Assembly (NCBI GenBank): GCA_028683385.1
Contig: JAQUIJ010000008.1
Coordinates: forward strand, 212,888-276,887
DNA from: Prolixibacteraceae bacterium
GTDB lineage: Bacteria; Bacteroidota; Bacteroidia; Bacteroidales; Prolixibacteraceae
DNA: 64,000 bases
Reading direction: 5' to 3'
Of the stretch, positions 33,240-42,648 are shown one piece after another. The notes beneath the pieces were generated by a model. That model was not told the DNA's origin, made no database searches, and worked only from the letters and a program-made list of their open reading frames with translations. The number at the start of each line of letters is the position of its first letter. Within the stretch, counting starts at the first letter, position 1. A program made the position numbers and the translations under genes.

Positions 33240-34319
33240 TTAGTTGCAGTAATTTTCTTTCAGCTTTCTCATTAATAGTCTTACTCCTTGCTGTGTGTCA
33301 TTATTAAAAGAGTTTGTGAAAATAATATAAGCCTTGTATGTTAGCCTGTCAATATGTACCAGTGTATAATATGTTCCTGCTGTTCCCGAATGAGTGGAAA
33401 GTTCTTTCCCGTTTTCATAAATATTAAACCAGCCCAATGAATAATTTTCCATTCCCCTATGAATAAAGTTATATGTTCCGGCTTTCAGGTAATTGTCCCG
33501 GCCTTGAAGACCTTGTAAATTCAACTGGATAAACCTGATATAGTCTTTGAGTTTTATATTTAAATCTCCAGCGGGTTCGGTATAATTCAAATGGTAATCT
33601 GTTGAAGAAGGAACGGGGCTTAATTTATCGTTTTCATAAATATGACCCCAGGTGTCTTTGTGTAGCTGGTTTTCTGGCCATGAAAATTTCACATCTAACT
33701 TTAAATCTTTATTGAACACTTTTTCAACCAGTTGCTCCCAACTTTTACCTGTAACTTTTTCGACCATCAGTGTGGCTAAAGTATATCCCGCATTTGAATA
33801 AATAAATGGATTTTGTTCGTCAGGGAACACAGGTTCTAAGGTTAGAACAAACTGACAGAATTGTTCTCTTTTCTGTTGATTTGTCCCTTTAAAGTCTGGA
33901 ATCTGAGGGTCCCCTTCACCTTGAAAGGGCTGTATTCCTGCTCTGTGCGAAAGCAAATCCTGTAAAGTTATATTCTCGTATTCGGTTTTGCTTTTGGCTT
34001 TCCATTCAGGAAATACATCGAAAAACTTGGTTGTCCATTGCAATTTCCCTTTTTCAACATATTTGACAATTATAAAAGCAGTCATTGCCTTGGTATTCGA
34101 TCCGATATGAAACCTGTCGTTTAAAGTTGCCGTGTCTGGCAGATCAACCGAATGTCTTCCCAATGCCGCAATTTCCAAGGTCGATTTACTGTCAATTACC
34201 GCATAACTTATTTCAGGAATATGAAATGATTGTCGGATCGAATCTGCAAATTGAACAGTCTTCTGTCCGTAGCATATTGTCGAAATTCCGATTAATAAAA
34301 ATGGAAGCAGTCTTTTCAT
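33240..34319 (-). CDS. Secreted serine hydrolase of the class C beta-lactamase/DD-peptidase family
   Basis: The 359-residue protein has a signal peptide (1-18) and the three active-site elements of the family: SxxK as SNTK (S74, K77), Tyr-x-Asn as YSN (Y174, N176) and HSG near residue 315 in place of KTG. Such proteins hydrolyse peptides, esters or beta-lactams, and the substrate cannot be told from sequence. Most genomic members are not resistance enzymes. It sits in the accessory island two genes from a class A beta-lactamase gene, but no shared operon is evident because gaps exceed 100 bases. Confidence 0.88.
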   Translation of the reverse strand: MKRLLPFLLIGISTICYGQKTVQFADSIRQSFHIPEISYAVIDSKSTLEIAALGRHSVDLPDTATLNDRFHIGSNTKAMTAFIIVKYVEKGKLQWTTKFFDVFPEWKAKSKTEYENITLQDLLSHRAGIQPFQGEGDPQIPDFKGTNQQKREQFCQFVLTLEPVFPDEQNPFIYSNAGYTLATLMVEKVTGKSWEQLVEKVFNKDLKLDVKFSWPENQLHKDTWGHIYENDKLSPVPSSTDYHLNYTEPAGDLNIKLKDYIRFIQLNLQGLQGRDNYLKAGTYNFIHRGMENYSLGWFNIYENGKELSTHSGTAGTYYTLVHIDRLTYKAYIIFTNSFNNDTQQGVRLLMRKLKENYCN

Positions 34320-34445
34320 GAATGTTAATACTATTTGTTCTTCTTAAGCTAAACACGTTCTCCGAAAGTCAGCAGGTTACTGTCTGAGTAAAGCATCGAA
34401 AATTCTTTTTGTCCCCGGAGTTTCACCTGTATATCTATATTTATG

Positions 34446-34835
34446 TTATCGTCGCTCGTCTGAAAAAATTAAGGTCAGTAACATGAAGATTAGCACGAAG
34501 CTAAATTCCATTCCGTTTCTTCCCGCACCAACTACAAACCAACCCTCTTTAAAATGAACTGTTATAATTCCTGATATTAAAATTATAATGTTGATGATTG
34601 ACGCAATTTTTGTGTATTTGTCGGCCAATAAAAGCGATGAAGTGACTATTTGAGAAATTACTGTTGCCCAGGCAATGAAAACTCCAAAGGGAGCAAACCC
34701 AATTTGATTTAAAAACAAATTGCCAAAATCATTTACATCATTATTGGTAAAAATACCGTGCAAACTATGCGATAAGAAAATAGTTGCCAGTGCGAAACGT
34801 AGTAAAAAAGTGTTGTTAAAGGTTTTCATTTTCAA
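34446..34835 (-). CDS. DoxX-family membrane protein
   Basis: The 129-residue protein has four membrane helices and begins LLRFALATIFLSHSLHGIF, the DoxX/DoxD-like opening. A WATVISQIVTSSLLLADKY helix pair and a C-terminal helix follow. DoxX-like proteins in Bacteroidota are usually of unknown function, with some linked to thiosulfate or redox stress. It stands between the class C-like serine hydrolase and the class A beta-lactamase on the same strand. Confidence 0.75.
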   Translation of the reverse strand: MKMKTFNNTFLLRFALATIFLSHSLHGIFTNNDVNDFGNLFLNQIGFAPFGVFIAWATVISQIVTSSLLLADKYTKIASIINIIILISGIITVHFKEGWFVVGAGRNGMEFSFVLIFMLLTLIFSDERR

Positions 34836-34908
34836 ACTATTTTAGAATAAACGCTGTCATTGCTTCAGTAATAGAACCAATCTGGTACTTATCATTTTGG
34901 TGTCAGTA

Positions 34909-35808
34909 TTATTTCGTCTTCAATATAAAATAGTTCCAGGTCGCAATTGCGATATCAGCAATTAATTTTTCATTTGTTTCTGCATCTTCTTTGGAATTTG
35001 TGACAAACACACTAATGAAAAAATGTTGTCCGTTCGGTAAAAACACAATTCCAATATCATTTACCGCTGCTGTCAAACCCTCATTATTTGTTCCTGAAGA
35101 GCCTGTTTTATGCGCAATTATTGTTCCTTTTGGCAATTGTCCTTTTAATCTGTTTTGGCCTGTTTCTGTTTCTTTCATTACTTTCCAAATGAAATCGTAA
35201 CTTTCTTTTGAAAGAAACTTTTCTGTATTGTAATAAAATTTTGTTAACACTTCATTTGCCGCCTTCGGTGTTGTCCAATTTTGAAACTGCAAATCCCAGT
35301 TCGATTGTTGCGTTTCTTCATCCAATTTTATCGACAGACCGCGAATGTTATTTTTCCTGAAGTAATCTTCAACCACATTTGGACCTCCAACAAGTTTCAG
35401 CAAAGCGTCGCAAGCTACATTGTCGCTCAGCGAAACTGCATATTCTATTAGTTTCGAAATTGGGAAACTACCTCCATCAGGGTTTTCTTCCCGAAGAGGA
35501 CTCCATAAGTCGGGTAGTAAATCCTTTTTCTGTATTTCAATTTTCTGGTCTAATGCAAATAAGCCATAATCGATTTGAGATAATATTGTTAATGCAATAT
35601 GGAATTTAAAAACGCTTTGTAATGGGAATTGTCTATCACCATTAAGAGAAATGGTGTCTTTTCCGCTATTTCCACTAATGGCAACGCCCACAGTAACGTT
35701 CTTCCCCGCAACGATTTGTTCTATTTTGTGCCTTAATGATTCCGTCGTTTGAGCCTTTATTAAGGAAGTAATAGATAGAAAAACTGTTAAGCAAAATAAT
35801 CTAGTCAT
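34909..35808 (-). CDS. Class A beta-lactamase (subclass A2-like)
   Basis: The 299-residue protein has a signal peptide (1-20) and the class A motifs in order: SVFK (S65, K68), SDN (128-130), an E-x-x-x-N-type omega loop in LDEETQQSNW, and KTG (234-236). The QNWTTPKAA segment and a Lys-Thr-Gly-Ser-Ser-Gly-Thr stretch resemble subclass A2 enzymes such as CfxA, CepA or VEB relatives of Bacteroidota. It should hydrolyse beta-lactams in the periplasm; the spectrum cannot be inferred. It lies on the accessory island among other transferred-looking genes. Confidence 0.9.
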   Translation of the reverse strand: MTRLFCLTVFLSITSLIKAQTTESLRHKIEQIVAGKNVTVGVAISGNSGKDTISLNGDRQFPLQSVFKFHIALTILSQIDYGLFALDQKIEIQKKDLLPDLWSPLREENPDGGSFPISKLIEYAVSLSDNVACDALLKLVGGPNVVEDYFRKNNIRGLSIKLDEETQQSNWDLQFQNWTTPKAANEVLTKFYYNTEKFLSKESYDFIWKVMKETETGQNRLKGQLPKGTIIAHKTGSSGTNNEGLTAAVNDIGIVFLPNGQHFFISVFVTNSKEDAETNEKLIADIAIATWNYFILKTK

Positions 35809-35949
35809 ATTTTTTCTGTTTAGAAATATTGTCTTGTTTATGTCAAAATTGCCATCAAAATTAAAAGAGAAAAGATTGGAAATAGCATTTTTAAAATTCC
35901 CAATTATTTTTAGTTAGCTGATTATCCGGAAGCCAATAGTTCCATCCCA

Positions 35950-38286
35950 TTAAAATTCAATTTTGTAGGTCAGATTTGGTATGATTGAGGCTGGTTTGTC
36001 TTGGTCTATTTTATTATTTATAAGGTTGTATTTAAAGCCATTATAATCGGGTTGGCGTGTTAGATTTACAATTTTCAAAGCGATTTCCCGGGAATTCTTA
36101 CTTTTGTTTATCCGATAGCTGGCAGTGAAATGTACATTTAAAGCAGGGTCGAAATGCATGGAAAATGCCTTAGTTTCATCAAAGACGACTTCTTTTGAGG
36201 AATTCGATGCTGCATTGTTGATGGGTGAGTAACGGTTCCCACCCTGGTATGTCGCTCTGACATTAATGCTCAATGTGTTCTGATTGTTTTTACCAACCTG
36301 CCACTCTTTTCCGGTTAAAAAGTTTAATATATAATTTCGGTTGTATCGTGTATCACGCCACACACCATCTCCACCTTTATACTCCGATTCAAACAACGAA
36401 CCAGTCAACATATAATAGTAGCCTTTAGACATGTATTTTTCAAGAGTAAGGTCAATTCCATAATTTCTTCCTTCGCCTGTGTTTTGCAGTTTTTCAGCAA
36501 AAAACCAATCATTTTGAAGATTGAGAAATGAAAATGAACTATTTGCTACTACCGGAACTGAATATAGTTGCTGATAATAAGGTTCAACTTTAAAATGAAC
36601 CAAATCAGAAACATTCCAGTCATAACTGAACACAAAGTGATGTGATTTTGTAAAATCCAGGTTTTTATTTACAGCTTTTGCTCCAGTAGTCAAGGAATTA
36701 TTGAAGTAGTAATTTAAACCCTCTAACCTGCTATGCAAACCATAAGCTAATCCAAAAGAATGATTTTGTTTGAATTGATACCGAAATCCAAGCCTTGGTT
36801 CTACTGTATAATGATTATTCAAGGTGAAAAATTGACCATTAATCCCAATATTCATAAGCAATTTACCTGTAAGATTGATGGTTGAGTTACTGTATGCCGA
36901 AAGTAGAGTACTAAATCCACTTGAATTTACAATTTCCTGAGGTGGGGAATTGTGGGAAAACGACTTGTTTAAAAGCAAATCGTACATCATTCCTGTTAGT
37001 AATATTCCGGTTTTATTGGTATGTTTTGAACTATATCTTTTATTTACAAATGATGATAGTACAACATTCGAGTTTGCAACTTTTATACTGCTTTGTGGTA
37101 TTAGTGTCGATAAGGAGTTGAGCTTCTGAGCAGTCCATTCAGTGCCATTTGTAGTGGCTGCTATGGTCGTTTTCAGATAAGCATTGTTTTTCAGGAAATA
37201 CTTATGGCTAACACCTAATGCGCCCATATATTGTTTGATGTTATTATCCTCTTTATCATTATAATACTTCCATTCTGTGCTGTCTGCTTTTACTTTAGAT
37301 TTTGCACCATCAATCAGACCGATTCCCCATATTGAGAAGGTATCTGCATTTTTAGTAGGAAAATTTAACTTAAATGAAAGATCCTGAAATTTAATGCTAC
37401 TTGCATCTTCGGGCAACAGCGGTGCCAGTAAAGCCAGGGTTGAATATCTGTAATTGTAAATGTAGGAAGAAAGACCTCCTTTTTTGAAAGGACCTTCCTG
37501 TGAGTTTTCTAAACCAATAATACCAGCTTGAAAAGTACGCTCTCTTTTTTCATTATTTCCTTTCCTTATGGCCATATCAAAAACTCCTGATATTGCATTG
37601 TTGTATTCTGCCGGAAAAGCACCTGAAAAAAAATCTGAATTTGCCAACATCTGGCTGCTTAGTGCCGTAAATAAACCGCCTCCAAATGATTGCAAATCAC
37701 CAAAATGATTGGGAGAAGGTATTTCAACTCCTTCCATTTTCCATTGCAAAAATTTAGGGGCATTGCCTCGGACAATAACCCCGTTGTCCCCGGTATTTCC
37801 TGCAACTCCCGCGAATGAAGTTGCTAAACGGGCAGGATCATCAAACCCGCCAGCATACCGTTTGGCTTCTTCCACACTTAACATTCTTGCACTTACGGTT
37901 GCCATTGCATTAATTGGCTGTTCTTTATTTACGCGTGGTCTAATCACTAATTCGCTGAGTAGTGTGTTGTTTTCATTTAATTGAAGTGTCAAAAAAGTTT
38001 GTTTAGACGAACTCACTACTACCTCCCGAATGATAGCTGGTTCGTATCCAATACAAGTAACTTTTAAATCATACCTTCCAACTGGTACATTCGGAATCGT
38101 GAAATTGCTTAATGAATCAGTTGTTGTGCCGATTAAAGGATTTGTACCGAGTAATACTACGGATGCAAATGCTATTGGTGTATTTGTAGCATGATCGACA
38201 ACCGACCCCCGAATACTTTGAGTTGGTTGGCCGATTGATTGTAGCGTCAAAAATGAAAGGCTAAAAGCAAAAATAAATCGCATCAT
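35950..38286 (-). CDS. TonB-dependent receptor with N-terminal carboxypeptidase-regulatory domain
   Basis: The 778-residue protein has a signal peptide (1-19), a CarboxypepD_reg-like domain (about 24-108, IRGSVVDHATNTPIAFASV) and a plug domain (about 125-240, GVIVRGNAPKFLQWKMEGV). The C-terminal barrel ends in a terminal aromatic residue (YKIEF). It should import or bind a ligand across the outer membrane with TonB. There is no SusD partner, so it is not a classical polysaccharide utilisation pair. A LuxR-type regulator gene lies 72 bases upstream on the same strand and may control it. The substrate is unknown. Confidence 0.88.
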   Translation of the reverse strand: MMRFIFAFSLSFLTLQSIGQPTQSIRGSVVDHATNTPIAFASVVLLGTNPLIGTTTDSLSNFTIPNVPVGRYDLKVTCIGYEPAIIREVVVSSSKQTFLTLQLNENNTLLSELVIRPRVNKEQPINAMATVSARMLSVEEAKRYAGGFDDPARLATSFAGVAGNTGDNGVIVRGNAPKFLQWKMEGVEIPSPNHFGDLQSFGGGLFTALSSQMLANSDFFSGAFPAEYNNAISGVFDMAIRKGNNEKRERTFQAGIIGLENSQEGPFKKGGLSSYIYNYRYSTLALLAPLLPEDASSIKFQDLSFKLNFPTKNADTFSIWGIGLIDGAKSKVKADSTEWKYYNDKEDNNIKQYMGALGVSHKYFLKNNAYLKTTIAATTNGTEWTAQKLNSLSTLIPQSSIKVANSNVVLSSFVNKRYSSKHTNKTGILLTGMMYDLLLNKSFSHNSPPQEIVNSSGFSTLLSAYSNSTINLTGKLLMNIGINGQFFTLNNHYTVEPRLGFRYQFKQNHSFGLAYGLHSRLEGLNYYFNNSLTTGAKAVNKNLDFTKSHHFVFSYDWNVSDLVHFKVEPYYQQLYSVPVVANSSFSFLNLQNDWFFAEKLQNTGEGRNYGIDLTLEKYMSKGYYYMLTGSLFESEYKGGDGVWRDTRYNRNYILNFLTGKEWQVGKNNQNTLSINVRATYQGGNRYSPINNAASNSSKEVVFDETKAFSMHFDPALNVHFTASYRINKSKNSREIALKIVNLTRQPDYNGFKYNLINNKIDQDKPASIIPNLTYKIEF

Positions 38287-38358
38287 ATTATTTGAATATT
38301 AGAAAGTGTAAAAGTCTTTCTAACTCCAATTTCCTACAATACTGATTTATCAGTATGC

Positions 38359-39129
38359 CTATTCTAAAAGTCCAAATTTTGCAGCGAAAATCACCGCCTC
38401 TAATGAATTGTTTGCCCCTAATTTTTCTAAAAACCGTTGTCGGTGTGTATTAACCGTATGCACACTAATCGCTAATTTATTGGATATTTCTTTACTTAGA
38501 AGTCCATCTTTTACATACTTCAAAATTTCTATTTCCCTTTTTGTCAATTCAACCTGTACTTTTCGGGAAACTTCCATCGGGATGATTTTGCCAGTTCTGA
38601 AATTTACTAACTGACTTTTACTTTCCTCTACTGCATCCTGATTTGAAGAAACATCCACAACATTCATCATCAGCCATATTTGACCATTAGAGTCCAACTC
38701 CAAAACCTGATACTGCTCTATTAATCGAACGTATTGATTTTGGATATTCAACATACGATATTCTGTAATCAGTTTGTAATTCAATTTTTCATCGCTTGAA
38801 AAGTTATTTAATATTTTTAAAACAGAAACGCCAATATTACTACATTTCAGAGCATCATCAGGATGAATTTTACCGGCAAAAAATTGTTGTCCGATGTTTT
38901 TATAATCGTTAGGCTCATAACCTAAAAGCGCACCGAAATTCGAGGAATAAAAAATAACTTCTCGTTTGCATAAATCAAATATTCCGGTTCCCGAATTACC
39001 AATGTCAGACAAAGTTTGTAATACAGATGTATGCTTATTTATTACCGAATAATCCAAACCCTTTTCATCAAATTGAATTTGTAAGAGATACTTGAAAAAT
39101 ATTTCCTGAATATGGCTTTGTTGTGTCAT
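38359..39129 (-). CDS. LuxR-type regulator with an N-terminal PAS-like domain
   Basis: The 256-residue protein has an N-terminal PAS-like region (about 30-155; FDLCKREVIFYSSNFGALLGY is a PAS opening) and a C-terminal LuxR/NarL helix-turn-helix (about 192-250, LTKREIEILKYVKDGLLSKE). No receiver domain is present, so it is a one-component sensor-regulator. It is the first gene of the minus-strand island and is followed by the TonB-dependent receptor gene, a probable target. No cofactor-binding cysteine or histidine cluster is evident. Confidence 0.85.
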   Translation of the reverse strand: MTQQSHIQEIFFKYLLQIQFDEKGLDYSVINKHTSVLQTLSDIGNSGTGIFDLCKREVIFYSSNFGALLGYEPNDYKNIGQQFFAGKIHPDDALKCSNIGVSVLKILNNFSSDEKLNYKLITEYRMLNIQNQYVRLIEQYQVLELDSNGQIWLMMNVVDVSSNQDAVEESKSQLVNFRTGKIIPMEVSRKVQVELTKREIEILKYVKDGLLSKEISNKLAISVHTVNTHRQRFLEKLGANNSLEAVIFAAKFGLLE

Positions 39130-39856
39130 GTTATTTTTGTTGTTCGTTTACAATCGTAGGGTTGTCCGTACAAAGTTTGTTAATCTGGTCATACCAAGAA
39201 ATTAAAAAGAAATATCCAACTCGAAAGTTATTACTTTTTTAGAAAGCTAGTTAACAGAGTCACTGCCAAGCCAAAAACAGTATAACCACTAATAATCCCA
39301 TTTTGCTTAATTATCCAACAAGAATAGTTTTAAAAATTAAGGCGACCCAAAATGAAATGCTTCGAAAACAAATTGATGAATAAAGAAACAATCATATTTC
39401 CGAAAGGATCATGATCCAAATTTAATTTGTAGATATTTAAACTAAGAACGTTAAATCATATAGTGTTGTGTTTTTATTTGTTTACCTATTAGCATATCGG
39501 TGCTTCCTCTCTCTTTGAAAAGTAAGAGATATTTCGTACGACACTTTATTGATGGGCATGTTTTAGTATAAAATGCGGTTTTGATTTTTTAGATTTATTA
39601 AAGCTCGAAAACACAACAGGATTTCCAGTCCATTATGACAATGCAATAGTTTGTAGTTATTTAGGATATGCTGCGCTTTTGTTTAAGCTTCATATTTTCT
39701 ATTGAATGATCAGATTAAAAATATGAATCTTTTTATTGGTGTAAATGATTGAATTCTCTTTTATGAGATGGGGTTTAAATTAATTTCTGGGAGAAATATT
39801 TGCAGAGAGACTTTTAGTTTAACCACATAGACAGCCATCGTCTTTTGATAGAAATG
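39130..39856. other. Non-coding stretch at the island edge
   Basis: I find no supported gene, tRNA or insertion-sequence end here. The region is AT-rich with stops in all frames and looks like decayed accessory DNA. It separates the LuxR gene from the terminator and second 33-codon repeat. Confidence 0.45.
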
Positions 39857-39893
39857 AAAAAAACAGAGGTATGAAGACAAATCATACCTCTGT
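39857..39893 (-). terminator. Intrinsic terminator, minus strand, downstream of the AraC gene
   Basis: ACAGAGGTATG (39863-39873) pairs perfectly with CATACCTCTGT (39883-39893), loop of 9. Read on the minus strand the stem is followed by a T tract (A run at 39857-39863). It probably ends transcripts reading from the AraC gene through the 33-codon repeat. Confidence 0.75.
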
Positions 39894-39910
39894 GAAGCCA
39901 AATCGACCGA

Positions 39911-40012
39911 GTGCACCCAGGCGGAGAAGTATCGAACTTTCTGATTGAAGATTTTGATGCCATATCGAAGTTTATAAGTGAAAGGACACGAAAGAGTTAC
40001 CTCCGTTTATAG
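39911..40012 (+). repeat. 33-codon repeated sequence, copy 2
   Basis: Open for 33 codons on the plus strand from GTGCACCCA to TAG (HPGGEVSNFLIEDFDAI). Length and orientation match copy 1 at 27179-27280, and the first 28 bases are nearly identical. It sits between the AraC gene stop and a minus-strand terminator. The reverse complement contains GTTCGAT in a T-loop-like context, so a tRNA-derived origin was considered, but no cloverleaf fits. Confidence 0.55.
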
Positions 40013-40023
40013 TATAATCTTCC

Positions 40024-40827
40024 TCATTTTAACAATTGTGTCGGCGAATAGCCGAACTGCTTTTTAAACGCATAAGAAAAATGCGATAGGTTTTCAAATC
40101 CAACTTCATAGCAAACATCAATCGGTTTTTTCTTCTTTTCAGCAAATTGATAATGTGCCAGTTCCAATCGTTTTTGAGTGAGCCATCGCTGGGGAGTGGT
40201 GCTGAACGCTTTACCAAAATCGCGTTTAAAAGTTGTCAGGCTACGGCCTGTTAGATAGCCAAATTTCTGCAATGGCAAATTGAACATGAAATTCTGCTCC
40301 ATATAACTCACCAAATCAACTTTCCCCGGCTCTTCAAAATTGGCCAGTACATTGTCTATTCCTTTGTCAATCGTCCGGAGTATACTGATGGCTTCCGTAA
40401 TTTTCAGGTTAGCAATATCTTCAGGAATGTCTTTCATTTCAAAATATGGAATTAGGGAAGAAAGACAACTTTCGAGCAAAGGATGATTGTTGTAACAAAG
40501 AATTTTCTGCGAAGCAAACGGCTGAATTTTGACATCCTGTCTGGCATAAAAATCCCGCAGTCGCGCGGTGGACAAGTGCATGACCACTGTTTTGTGAGGC
40601 TCTCCGTCTTTGGGATAATTGATGATGGTTGCCAACTGGTTCCTGGGAATCAGAAAAATATCGCCCTTTTTAAAGAGATATGTGGCATCAGCCTGTACAA
40701 TTTTTGTTTCTCCGGAAATAAACCAGACCAGCATATGATGTTCAAACACGATGTCTGATTTGAAAAACTTATCGTCGTAGCAGGAAAGTTTGATATCATC
40801 AGTAATGTATTTTGCCTTGTAATCCAT
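40024..40827 (-). CDS. AraC-family transcriptional regulator
   Basis: Starting at the ATG at 40827 (MDYKAKY) the product is 267 residues. An N-terminal cupin-like effector domain (about 20-130) is followed by two helix-turn-helix motifs (about 170-265), including LTGRSLTTFKRDFGK and the canonical second motif CYEVGFENLSHFSYAFKKQF. The longer in-frame start at 40899 overlaps the SDR gene and adds an unlikely hydrophobic leader. The gene follows the SDR oxidoreductase on the same strand and likely regulates it. The inducer is unknown. Confidence 0.9.
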   Translation of the reverse strand: MDYKAKYITDDIKLSCYDDKFFKSDIVFEHHMLVWFISGETKIVQADATYLFKKGDIFLIPRNQLATIINYPKDGEPHKTVVMHLSTARLRDFYARQDVKIQPFASQKILCYNNHPLLESCLSSLIPYFEMKDIPEDIANLKITEAISILRTIDKGIDNVLANFEEPGKVDLVSYMEQNFMFNLPLQKFGYLTGRSLTTFKRDFGKAFSTTPQRWLTQKRLELAHYQFAEKKKKPIDVCYEVGFENLSHFSYAFKKQFGYSPTQLLK

Positions 40828-40888
40828 CTGTTTCCTTTTTAATATCGCAATTAAAGAACCGGGCAATACAAAAATAATTATTTCGCCA

Positions 40889-41893
40889 TCAATCAACATC
40901 GAATACGATGCCGGTCATTTCTTCGCTCAATTTCCACAGCCGTTTGGCATGGGTTTCGTCGAGCGAATACAATTTCACTCCAGCAGAAAAAGTTTGTTCG
41001 TGGTTGATTTCAGCAACCTCCACATCTTCGCAATAAACACCACCAAGATTTTGAAGCAATGGACTTGTTGAAGCCCAAACGGTTGTTGCGGCTCCTTGCG
41101 GTATTGTTTTCAGCGATGCTACAACTTCCGGGTTCATGTTTCCTTCTTCGTCATAGAATCCCATTTTCTGAAACAATTCCACCGAAGCTTCTCTTCCCAG
41201 TTCTGTACCGTGTATAGAACCCGGATGCAACGAATAGGTTCTTACATCGTGAGCTTTTCCTCGATTATCCAACTCCAGAGAAAACAGGTTAACAGCAGTT
41301 TTCGATTGGCCGTAAGCCTGCAAGGTTTCATATTCCCGGCACAAAAAGTTGGGGTCGTCAAAGTTGAAAGGTGCGAACTGATGCCCTTGTGAAGAGACGT
41401 TAATCACTCTTGCTCCATCTGCTTTTTTAAGGGCTGGCCACAACCGTGCCGTAAGCCTGAACTGCGCCAGGTAATTCGTAGCCAATTGCGATTCAATACC
41501 CCGTTTATCGCGGCGTAGCGGCGCCCACATAATACCTGCGTTGTTGATCAATAAATGAAGCGGCCTGCCGGATATCAGGAACTTCCGAGCAAAAGCATCA
41601 ATGGAGTCGGGATTCATCAAATCCATTTGTTCAATTTCTACATTGGCAATGCCTGCCAGATTTCTCTTTGCCTTGTCAATGTCCCGTGCCGGTACAATAA
41701 CTGTCGCACCTGCGGCTGCCAGCGTTTGGGTGGTTTCCTGCCCAATGCCGGTATTTCCTCCGGTTACAATAGCGATTTCACCTGTAAGGTCGATGCCTTT
41801 AATTACATCGCTTGTTGTTGATTGTGCGTTAAATCCCGAACCTACCGGTTTTTGCAACGCTCCCCGGTTGTTGTTTTGTTTCATCGTTTTCAA
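40889..41893 (-). CDS. Short-chain dehydrogenase/reductase (retinol dehydrogenase-like)
   Basis: The 334-residue protein is an SDR with cofactor motif TGGNTGIG (about 44-51), NNAGIM near residue 115, and catalytic Tyr-x-x-x-Lys in AYGQSKTAV near residue 192. The extended C-terminal region and overall layout resemble the WWOX/retinol-dehydrogenase-like group. It should use NAD(P)H on a carbonyl or alcohol of unknown identity. Its neighbours are an AraC regulator downstream and a DUF1330/NTF2-like/SDR group upstream, a set common in bacterial xenobiotic or aldehyde metabolism. Confidence 0.88.
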   Translation of the reverse strand: MKTMKQNNNRGALQKPVGSGFNAQSTTSDVIKGIDLTGEIAIVTGGNTGIGQETTQTLAAAGATVIVPARDIDKAKRNLAGIANVEIEQMDLMNPDSIDAFARKFLISGRPLHLLINNAGIMWAPLRRDKRGIESQLATNYLAQFRLTARLWPALKKADGARVINVSSQGHQFAPFNFDDPNFLCREYETLQAYGQSKTAVNLFSLELDNRGKAHDVRTYSLHPGSIHGTELGREASVELFQKMGFYDEEGNMNPEVVASLKTIPQGAATTVWASTSPLLQNLGGVYCEDVEVAEINHEQTFSAGVKLYSLDETHAKRLWKLSEEMTGIVFDVD

Positions 41894-41994
41894 TTTTTAA
41901 TTGTTTTGATGAAACAAAGATACAAGCAACCAAATGGAGCAACTTTGCTCTAAAGTCCGAAATTGCTTTGTTTAAAAGGTCAAATAATCGTAAC

Positions 41995-42285
41995 TCAAAT
42001 CCCCTCCACAATAAAACTCCTGTATCGGCCTCCTTTCAAACGATGCACTCGGGCTGCCTGATAAAGTGGATTGGTGTACCATGTCATCGCTTCGTCATAA
42101 GTTGGAAACTCCAAAATGGCAATGCCTTCGGGTTGACCGTCTCCTTCTATCAGTTCATTTTTGCCATATATTGCCTTGATGTAAACAGGAAAACCTTCCA
42201 AGCCGGCAGGCGCCATTTGTGCATAAATCTGTAGTTCGGCGGGATCGATGGTTTCTTCCCGGATGATAATAATGTATGCGGGCAT
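41995..42285 (-). CDS. DUF1330 family protein
   Basis: The 96-residue protein matches the DUF1330 dimeric alpha-beta-barrel fold, opening AYIIIIREETIDPAELQIYA and ending with the conserved EFPTYDEAMTWYTNPLYQAA segment, which places the trypsin-like YxxPxY element near residue 75. Members of this family are small cytosolic proteins, sometimes monooxygenase-like, of unknown function. It is 8 bases downstream of the NTF2-like gene and probably cotranscribed with it. Confidence 0.85.
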   Translation of the reverse strand: MPAYIIIIREETIDPAELQIYAQMAPAGLEGFPVYIKAIYGKNELIEGDGQPEGIAILEFPTYDEAMTWYTNPLYQAARVHRLKGGRYRSFIVEGI

Positions 42286-42293
42286 CGTTTCAA

Positions 42294-42629
42294 TTATTGG
42301 TGAATTGTGATTTCTAATGATTTGATCTGGTCATCTATTATTTCAAAATGATGATCTAACAATACAGGACTACCATCAAATGTACCTGAAACCTTTACCG
42401 TCAAGACAGCCTTACTTCCATCCTGACTAAAATCAACCGGTTCGAGCACCGTCCGGTATTTGGCGTTGGTAGATTCATTCCATTGGCTTATCCGTTCTTT
42501 CCCTTCATGCATTTCATCCTCATCGTATACAACGGCCGTTTCTGCAAAACAATCGGCATAAGCACGGCTATCGAAATCTGCCTGAGCTTGAAGTAGCTTG
42601 TTTATTACTTTTGGTAAGTTCATAATCAT
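42294..42629 (-). CDS. NTF2-like/SnoaL-like small protein
   Basis: From the ATG at 42629 the product is 111 residues with the cone-shaped NTF2-like fold signature: a helical start (ADFDSRAYADCFAETAVVYD), a mid HEGKERISQW segment, and a final strand set ending FEIIDDQIKSLEITIHQ. The upstream in-frame start at 42674 overlaps the SDR gene stop and is rejected. NTF2-like proteins can be enzymes (isomerases, dehydratases) or binding domains; no activity can be assigned. It sits 19 bases after an SDR stop, inside the same operon. Confidence 0.75.
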   Translation of the reverse strand: MIMNLPKVINKLLQAQADFDSRAYADCFAETAVVYDEDEMHEGKERISQWNESTNAKYRTVLEPVDFSQDGSKAVLTVKVSGTFDGSPVLLDHHFEIIDDQIKSLEITIHQ

Positions 42630-42648
42630 ATTGTTTTTGTTCTTAATT

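Noticed and set aside
27594..39129. Cassette array of an integron (one-directional small genes)
   Set aside because: The minus-strand run prompted the idea, but I could not find repeated attC-like sites at gene ends, and the genes differ greatly in length.
39911..40012. A tRNA gene or tRNA fragment in the 33-codon repeat
   Set aside because: The reverse complement contains a T-loop-like GTTCGAT, but the arms do not pair as a cloverleaf and no anticodon arm follows.
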